This document shows, one piece after another, positions 60,530 through 64,000 of a stretch of 64,000 nucleotides of DNA. The stretch is taken from contig NZ_BBZK01000011.1 of NCBI RefSeq assembly GCF_001748085.1, positions 1 to 64,000 of the forward strand, read 5' to 3'. Position 1 is the stretch's first letter, and every line of letters begins with the position of its first letter. The notes under the pieces are model-generated. The model made no database searches and was not told the origin of the DNA. It was given only the letters and a program-made list of their open reading frames with translations. The stretch comes from Streptomyces sp. TP-A0874. Its GTDB lineage: Bacteria > Actinomycetota > Actinomycetes > Streptomycetales > Streptomycetaceae. The position numbers and the translations under genes were made by a program.

Positions 60530-61545
60530 CAGTCCTCCACTGTCGCTTCGTCGAGGTTCTTCTTGGTGATGAACTCCGAGCCGGTGTCGACGCCGGTGAT
60601 CTCCTTGCCGTCGGTGAGGAAGTCGTGCAGCACCTTCACCGCCTGGTAGCCCTGCTCAGCGGGGTTCTGGCTGATGGTGAAGTTCAGGACTCCGTCGTCG
60701 AGGTACTCGGCGGTCTGGGTCAGCAGGTCGAAGCCGCCCATGGAGATGGCGTCGCTCTTGCCGGACTGCGCGACCCACTTGGCGGCGGCGGTGGTGGAGC
60801 AGCAGTCGAGACCCGCGATGGCCACGACGTCCTTCTGGCCCGCCATGGTCGATTCGACGGTGTTGTAGGCGGAGCTGGGTTCGTTGCCGACGTTCACCGG
60901 GCCCACGACCTTCAGACCGCTGTCGGCCAGGCCCTTCTTGAATCCGTTGAACCGGTCGTGCGACCAGCCTGCGCCGGTGTCCACCGAGAAGACGACGACC
61001 TTGCCGTCGTTGGTGCCGTCCAGTTCCTTGCGCAACTGCTCGGCCTGGGCCTTGCCGGACTTCTTGAGGTCCTGGCCGACGAAGCCCATCTGCTTGGAGT
61101 CGGGGTTGTCGGTGTTGAAGGAGATGATCGGGATGCCGGCGTCGTATGCCTGGGCGATCACCGGCTTGAGCGCGTCGCTGGAGGCCGAGGAGACGGCCAG
61201 GCCGTCCACCGCCTTCTGCTGGATGAGCGTCTGTATCTCCGACACCTGCTGGCCGGCGTCGCCGCCGGTGGGGCCGATGAGGTCGACATCGGCGCCCAGT
61301 TCCTTGCCGGCGCTCTTCATGCCGGCGCCGATCGGCGTGGCGAAGGCCAGCGAGGGGTCGTGGTAGCTGAGCTTGATCCGCAACGGCTTGCCGTCATCGA
61401 CGCGCTGCTGGATGTAGGAGGCGAGTTCGAAGGACCCGTCGGTGGAGCCCCCGGAGTTGCCGGAGGTGACGACTCCGCAGGCGCTGAGGGTGAGGGCGAG
61501 GGTGGTCGCGACGACGAAACTCTTGGCTGTGGTGCGAGGGGACAT
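60529..61545 (-). CDS. rbsB: Ribose-type ABC substrate-binding lipoprotein
   Basis: A 338-residue lipoprotein: signal SFVVATTLALTLSACG with lipobox LSAC, then a periplasmic-binding-protein fold (KLSYHDPSLAFATPIGAGMK, VSEIQTLIQQKAVDGLAVSS, YDAGIPIISFNTDNPDSKQM, GFVGQDLKKSGKAQAEQLRK, VVVFSVDTGAGWSHDRFNGF, FTISQNPAEQGYQAVKVLHD). The FNTDNPDS and GQDLKKSG pockets are typical of CUT2 sugar binders. The exact pentose cannot be deduced. It lies 108 bp after rbsC and is coupled to rbsA. Confidence 0.9.
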   Translation of the reverse strand: MSPRTTAKSFVVATTLALTLSACGVVTSGNSGGSTDGSFELASYIQQRVDDGKPLRIKLSYHDPSLAFATPIGAGMKSAGKELGADVDLIGPTGGDAGQQVSEIQTLIQQKAVDGLAVSSASSDALKPVIAQAYDAGIPIISFNTDNPDSKQMGFVGQDLKKSGKAQAEQLRKELDGTNDGKVVVFSVDTGAGWSHDRFNGFKKGLADSGLKVVGPVNVGNEPSSAYNTVESTMAGQKDVVAIAGLDCCSTTAAAKWVAQSGKSDAISMGGFDLLTQTAEYLDDGVLNFTISQNPAEQGYQAVKVLHDFLTDGKEITGVDTGSEFITKKNLDEATVED

Positions 61546-61653
61546 CGGGGCGCTCCTGGGTCTGTCCGGGGTCCGACGGGAGGGAGGGGTGACGGGTACG
61601 GCGAGGGGCCTGCCGGCTGGTCGCCGTTGGTGGTCGGAGATCGGAGCCGTGGC

Positions 61654-62655
61654 TCAGGCCCGGCTCTTCCGCTTGCGCTGCCAGGTGTCGGCCGCGACGG
61701 CCGCGATGATCACGAGGCCGGTGACGACGGTCTGCCAGAAGGAGGAGATCCCCTTGATGTTGAGGATGTTCTGCAGCAGGCCGATGAAGGCGACACCGAT
61801 GATGGTTCCCCACATGGTGCCGGAACCGCCGAAGAGTGCGGCGCCGCCGATGATGACCGCCGAGATCACGGTCAGTTCGAGCCCCTGGCCGGTGACTCCC
61901 TGCACATAGGAGAGGAAGGACAGGCCGAGCACTCCGGCGAGCGCGGCGGTGAAACCGGAGAGGACGAAGGCCGTCAGCTTGACCCGCTTGACGTCGACGG
62001 CCACCAGTCGGGCGGCCTCCTGGTTGCCGCCGACGGCGTAGGTGTTGAAGCCGAAGCGCGAGCGGGACAGGAGCAGGACGCCGGCGGCGGCGACGAGGGC
62101 GAAGAAGACGAACTGCATCGGGATCAGGCCGAAGAGCCGCCCCTGCCCCAGGAGGTTGAAGTCGGCTACACCTGCCTGCGAGGAGCTCAGGGAGATGGGG
62201 GCGCCGTCGGAGATCAGCAGCGCGATCCCGCGGAACACGCTGAGGGTACCGAGGGTCACGATGAAGGACGGCACGCCGAGCACGACGACGGCCAGGCCGT
62301 TGAGGAGTCCGGCGACGGCCCCCACGGCGAGGCCCAGGCACATCGCCAGCGGCCAGCTCCAGCCGTTCGAGATCAGCATGCCGGTGCAGATCGCCGAGAG
62401 GGCGTAGGTGGAACCAACGGAGAGGTCGATCTCACCGTTGAGGATCACGAAGGTCGCGCCGACCGCCATGATGCCGATCTGCGCGATCTGCTGGCCGACC
62501 GAGAGGAGGTTGTCGGACTGGGCGAAGCTCGGCGAGAGCACGACGCCCAGCAGGAAGAGCAGGACGAGCGCCGCGAAGACGCCCGATTCCCGGGCGTGCA
62601 GCAGTCTCCGGAACGACAGGGACAGTTCCCTGGGGGAGGCGGTGGTCGAGGTCAT
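61654..62655 (-). CDS. rbsC: Ribose-type ABC permease
   Basis: A 333-residue integral membrane protein (BPD_transp_2) with about ten TM helices: GVFAALVLLFLLGVVLSPSF, IAQIGIMAVGATFVILNGEI, DLSVGSTYALSAICTGMLIS, FIVTLGTLSVFRGIALLISD and GVAFIGLLQNILNIKGISSF. The GEIDLSVGS motif is the CUT2 permease hallmark. ATG 62655 overlaps the kinase stop at 62652 (ATGA). Confidence 0.92.
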   Translation of the reverse strand: MTSTTASPRELSLSFRRLLHARESGVFAALVLLFLLGVVLSPSFAQSDNLLSVGQQIAQIGIMAVGATFVILNGEIDLSVGSTYALSAICTGMLISNGWSWPLAMCLGLAVGAVAGLLNGLAVVVLGVPSFIVTLGTLSVFRGIALLISDGAPISLSSSQAGVADFNLLGQGRLFGLIPMQFVFFALVAAAGVLLLSRSRFGFNTYAVGGNQEAARLVAVDVKRVKLTAFVLSGFTAALAGVLGLSFLSYVQGVTGQGLELTVISAVIIGGAALFGGSGTMWGTIIGVAFIGLLQNILNIKGISSFWQTVVTGLVIIAAVAADTWQRKRKSRA

Positions 62656-63569
62656 GGGGCGGTTCCAATCCAGGCGTTCAGCTGGTCTCTGGTGGGCAGC
62701 GCGGGAACGACACCGGCGATGGTCACGGTGTGCGCCCCGGCCGCGGCGGCGAACTCCGCTGCCTGTTCGAGATCGCGCCCTTCGGCGAGGGCGACGGCCA
62801 GGGCGGCGTTGAAGGAGTCACCGGCACCCGTGGTGTCCACGACGTTTCCGACCCGGTGGGGCGGCACCAGCGTGACGCCGGAGGGGTCGGCGATCAGTGC
62901 GCCCTCGGCTCCCCGGGTGAGGACGGCGGCTCCTCCGGTGCGCTCCTGCAGGGCGCGGACCAGCTGCCGGTCCTCCCGTCCGTGCTCCTCTGCGAGGCCG
63001 AGGACGACCGAGGCCTCGGTCTGGTTGGGGGTGATCACGTCGATCAGCGACCAGCTGCCCTCCGGCAGCGGTCGGGCGGGGGCCGGGTTGAGCACCGTCC
63101 GGGTGCCGACCTCACGGCCCGTCCGGAGTGCGGCCAGCACCGCGTCCTCGGGGATCTCCATGGAGACGACCAGAACGTCGGCGGAGGCGATCTCCGCTCC
63201 GAACGACTCGACCGCGGCGGCGTCCAGCTCGTCCAACGCTCCGGGAGCGATGGTGATCCGGTTCTCCCCGGAGGGCTCGACCATGATGAAGCCGACCATG
63301 GTCGGTGCCTGGCCCGTCAGCACGTGCTCGGCCCCGACACCTTCGCGGCGCCACAGCTCCCGCGCCGCCCGACCGTAGTCGTCGTCGCCGACGGCTGTCA
63401 GCAGCGACACTTCGGCGCCCAGCCGAGCGGCGCCGATGGCCTGGTTACTGCCCTTGCCTCCGGGGCCCGGGTCGAACACCCCGCCGGAGACGGTCTCGCC
63501 CGGTGCCGGGGCCTTCGGCACCCGCATGGTGAGACCCGCGCCGTAACTGCCTACTACCGCGATCTTCAT
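62652..63569 (-). CDS. rbsK: Ribokinase-like PfkB kinase
   Basis: A 305-residue kinase: VVGSYGAGLTMRVPKAPAPG with FDPGPGGKGSNQAIGAARLG at the N-terminus, VEPSGENRITIAPGALDELD, and VGNVVDTTGAGDSFNAALAV with the catalytic Asp. The usual ribokinase start GSxNxD is GSYGAG here, suggesting a non-ribose substrate such as deoxyribose. As first gene of the operon it lies next to its promoter. ATG 63569 has GGGGGTGTTGTTCAG upstream. Together with DeoC it could form a deoxyribokinase-aldolase pathway. Confidence 0.87.
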   Translation of the reverse strand: MKIAVVGSYGAGLTMRVPKAPAPGETVSGGVFDPGPGGKGSNQAIGAARLGAEVSLLTAVGDDDYGRAARELWRREGVGAEHVLTGQAPTMVGFIMVEPSGENRITIAPGALDELDAAAVESFGAEIASADVLVVSMEIPEDAVLAALRTGREVGTRTVLNPAPARPLPEGSWSLIDVITPNQTEASVVLGLAEEHGREDRQLVRALQERTGGAAVLTRGAEGALIADPSGVTLVPPHRVGNVVDTTGAGDSFNAALAVALAEGRDLEQAAEFAAAAGAHTVTIAGVVPALPTRDQLNAWIGTAP

Positions 63570-63589
63570 CTGAACAACACCCCCACTTT

Positions 63590-63641
63590 TTGTGTGGAGA
63601 CAACCATAAACAACTCTGAGCCTATGTACAGAGATGTCTAC
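63590..63641. promoter_or_regulatory. rbs operon promoter region with GntR-type operator
   Basis: TTGTGTGGAGACAA (63590-63603) is a palindrome of the GntR form GT-N-T-N-N-A-N-AC. GTACAGAGATGTCTAC at 63626-63641 is a second, less symmetric site with GTCTAC. Both sit in an AT-rich island just upstream of the first gene of the minus-strand operon. They are the natural targets for the HutC-type regulator at 56823-57578. Confidence 0.55.
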
Positions 63642-63739
63642 GGTCAATGATGGAGGTCTCAGCGAGATCGCACAAAAAACAACATTTCTGAACGAGCGAT
63701 GAGGAGTATGTTCCGGCGCTCTCACGTCGATCCGACCAC

Positions 63740-63793
63740 CGGCCGGTCGGGCGTGTTCGAAGTTGTTCCTTCCCGCACTCGCCCGACCGGCCG
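63740..63793. terminator. 14-bp perfect hairpin
   Basis: CGGCCGGTCGGGCG (63740-63753) pairs with CGCCCGACCGGCCG (63780-63793) over a 26-base loop. It lies 11 bp past the stop of the minus-strand gene entering from the right edge, and is its likely terminator. Confidence 0.8.
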
Positions 63794-63804
63794 CAGCCGG
63801 GGGG

Positions 63805-64000
63805 TCAGACCTGCCGGGCCTGCCCCTCGGGGGGCACCTGCTCCGCCGCCGGCACGGGTGGCGGCGGGGTGCCGTCGCCGAAGGGCCGCCCGCCGAGCTG
63901 CTCACGGCCGTGCGGCGTCAGCCAACCGCTCAGGTCCGGCCCCAGGGGGACGATCCCGGTCGGGTTGATGTTGGTGTGCACCTGGTAATAGTGGCGCTTG
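63805..64000 (-). CDS. Glutathionyl-hydroquinone reductase-like protein, C-terminal part
   Basis: Partial: only the last ~64 residues are in the window. The sequence KRHYYQVHTNINPTGIVPLG, PDLSGWLTPHGREQLGGRPF and GDGTPPPPVPAAEQVPPEGQ is the C-terminus of the YqjG/ECM4-type glutathione S-transferase family found in Streptomyces, which probably act with mycothiol rather than glutathione. The stop TGA is at 63807-63805 and a strong hairpin follows. The catalytic Cys and thioredoxin-like domain would lie beyond the right edge. Confidence 0.8.
   Translation of the reverse strand, partial: KRHYYQVHTNINPTGIVPLGPDLSGWLTPHGREQLGGRPFGDGTPPPPVPAAEQVPPEGQARQV

Noticed and set aside
60520..63378. Plus-strand open frame of about 950 codons opposite rbsBC-rbsK
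   Set aside because: Composition is low-complexity (Gly/Asp/Glu/Arg) and it mirrors three well-supported minus-strand genes; no start signal or domain.
1..64000. CRISPR array
   Set aside because: No series of regularly spaced identical repeats of 20-40 bp was seen.

Overview
The window is high-GC DNA with pervasive third-position G/C, frequent GTG/TTG starts and clear GGAG-type ribosome binding sites. Streptomyces-type lipoproteins, LacI/GntR/GlxA regulators and actinomycete IS elements all point to a Streptomyces chromosome. The density of IS elements, transposon fragments and decayed genes in the first 33 kb suggests an arm or genomic-island region rather than the conserved core. This is inferred from gene content; no species can be named.

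Layout. 1-6.0 kb: two IS5-family elements, one truncating a membrane/coiled-coil gene, then a two-gene operon of an alpha/beta hydrolase and a streptogramin B lyase (vgb). 6.1-16.1 kb: a graveyard of broken genes (Tn3 TnpA fragment, integrase, F420-dependent reductase, GNAT, IS1182, arginase) mixed with a few intact genes. 16.8-22.9 kb: a five-gene terephthalate catabolic operon (dioxygenase alpha and beta, PdxA-type dihydrodiol dehydrogenase, ferredoxin reductase, AAHS transporter) with a divergent IclR regulator, ending flush against a second Tn3 transposase fragment. 23.2-29.4 kb: a DUF1648/YtrA-type GntR locus split by an IS630-like element that carries a VOC-family gene, and an HTTM membrane gene split by an IS701 element. 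29.4-33.2 kb: a recombinase unit (two tyrosine recombinases and a small XRE protein) beside a 5'-truncated methyltransferase.

34.8-51.0 kb: a LacI gene with its own promoter and tandem palindromic operators is followed by twelve co-directional, mostly overlapping genes. They encode a BMP-type nucleoside ABC importer, a nucleoside hydrolase, a DUF1355-like protein, an alpha/beta hydrolase, an acetamidase/formamidase, a ribokinase-like kinase, a ketoglutarate-semialdehyde-type aldehyde dehydrogenase, an L-2-hydroxyglutarate-oxidase-like flavoprotein and a D-2-hydroxyacid FAD/Fe-S dehydrogenase. The set looks like a complete route that imports a nucleoside-like compound, splits it, phosphorylates the sugar and oxidises the rest. 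I do not recognise it as a described pathway, and it is the best candidate for a new system here.

51.1-64 kb: an HD-domain protein divergent from a GlxA-type regulator, a secreted adenosine deaminase, a sigma-factor-like protein with a co-translated partner, and a ribose/deoxyribose operon on the minus strand (rbsK-rbsC-rbsB-rbsA-rbsD-deoC-gntR). The C-terminus of a glutathionyl-hydroquinone-reductase-like protein runs off the right edge. With the LacI operon, the right half forms a nucleoside and pentose scavenging region: extracellular deamination, two importers, glycosidic cleavage, two PfkB kinases, a mutarotase and an aldolase.
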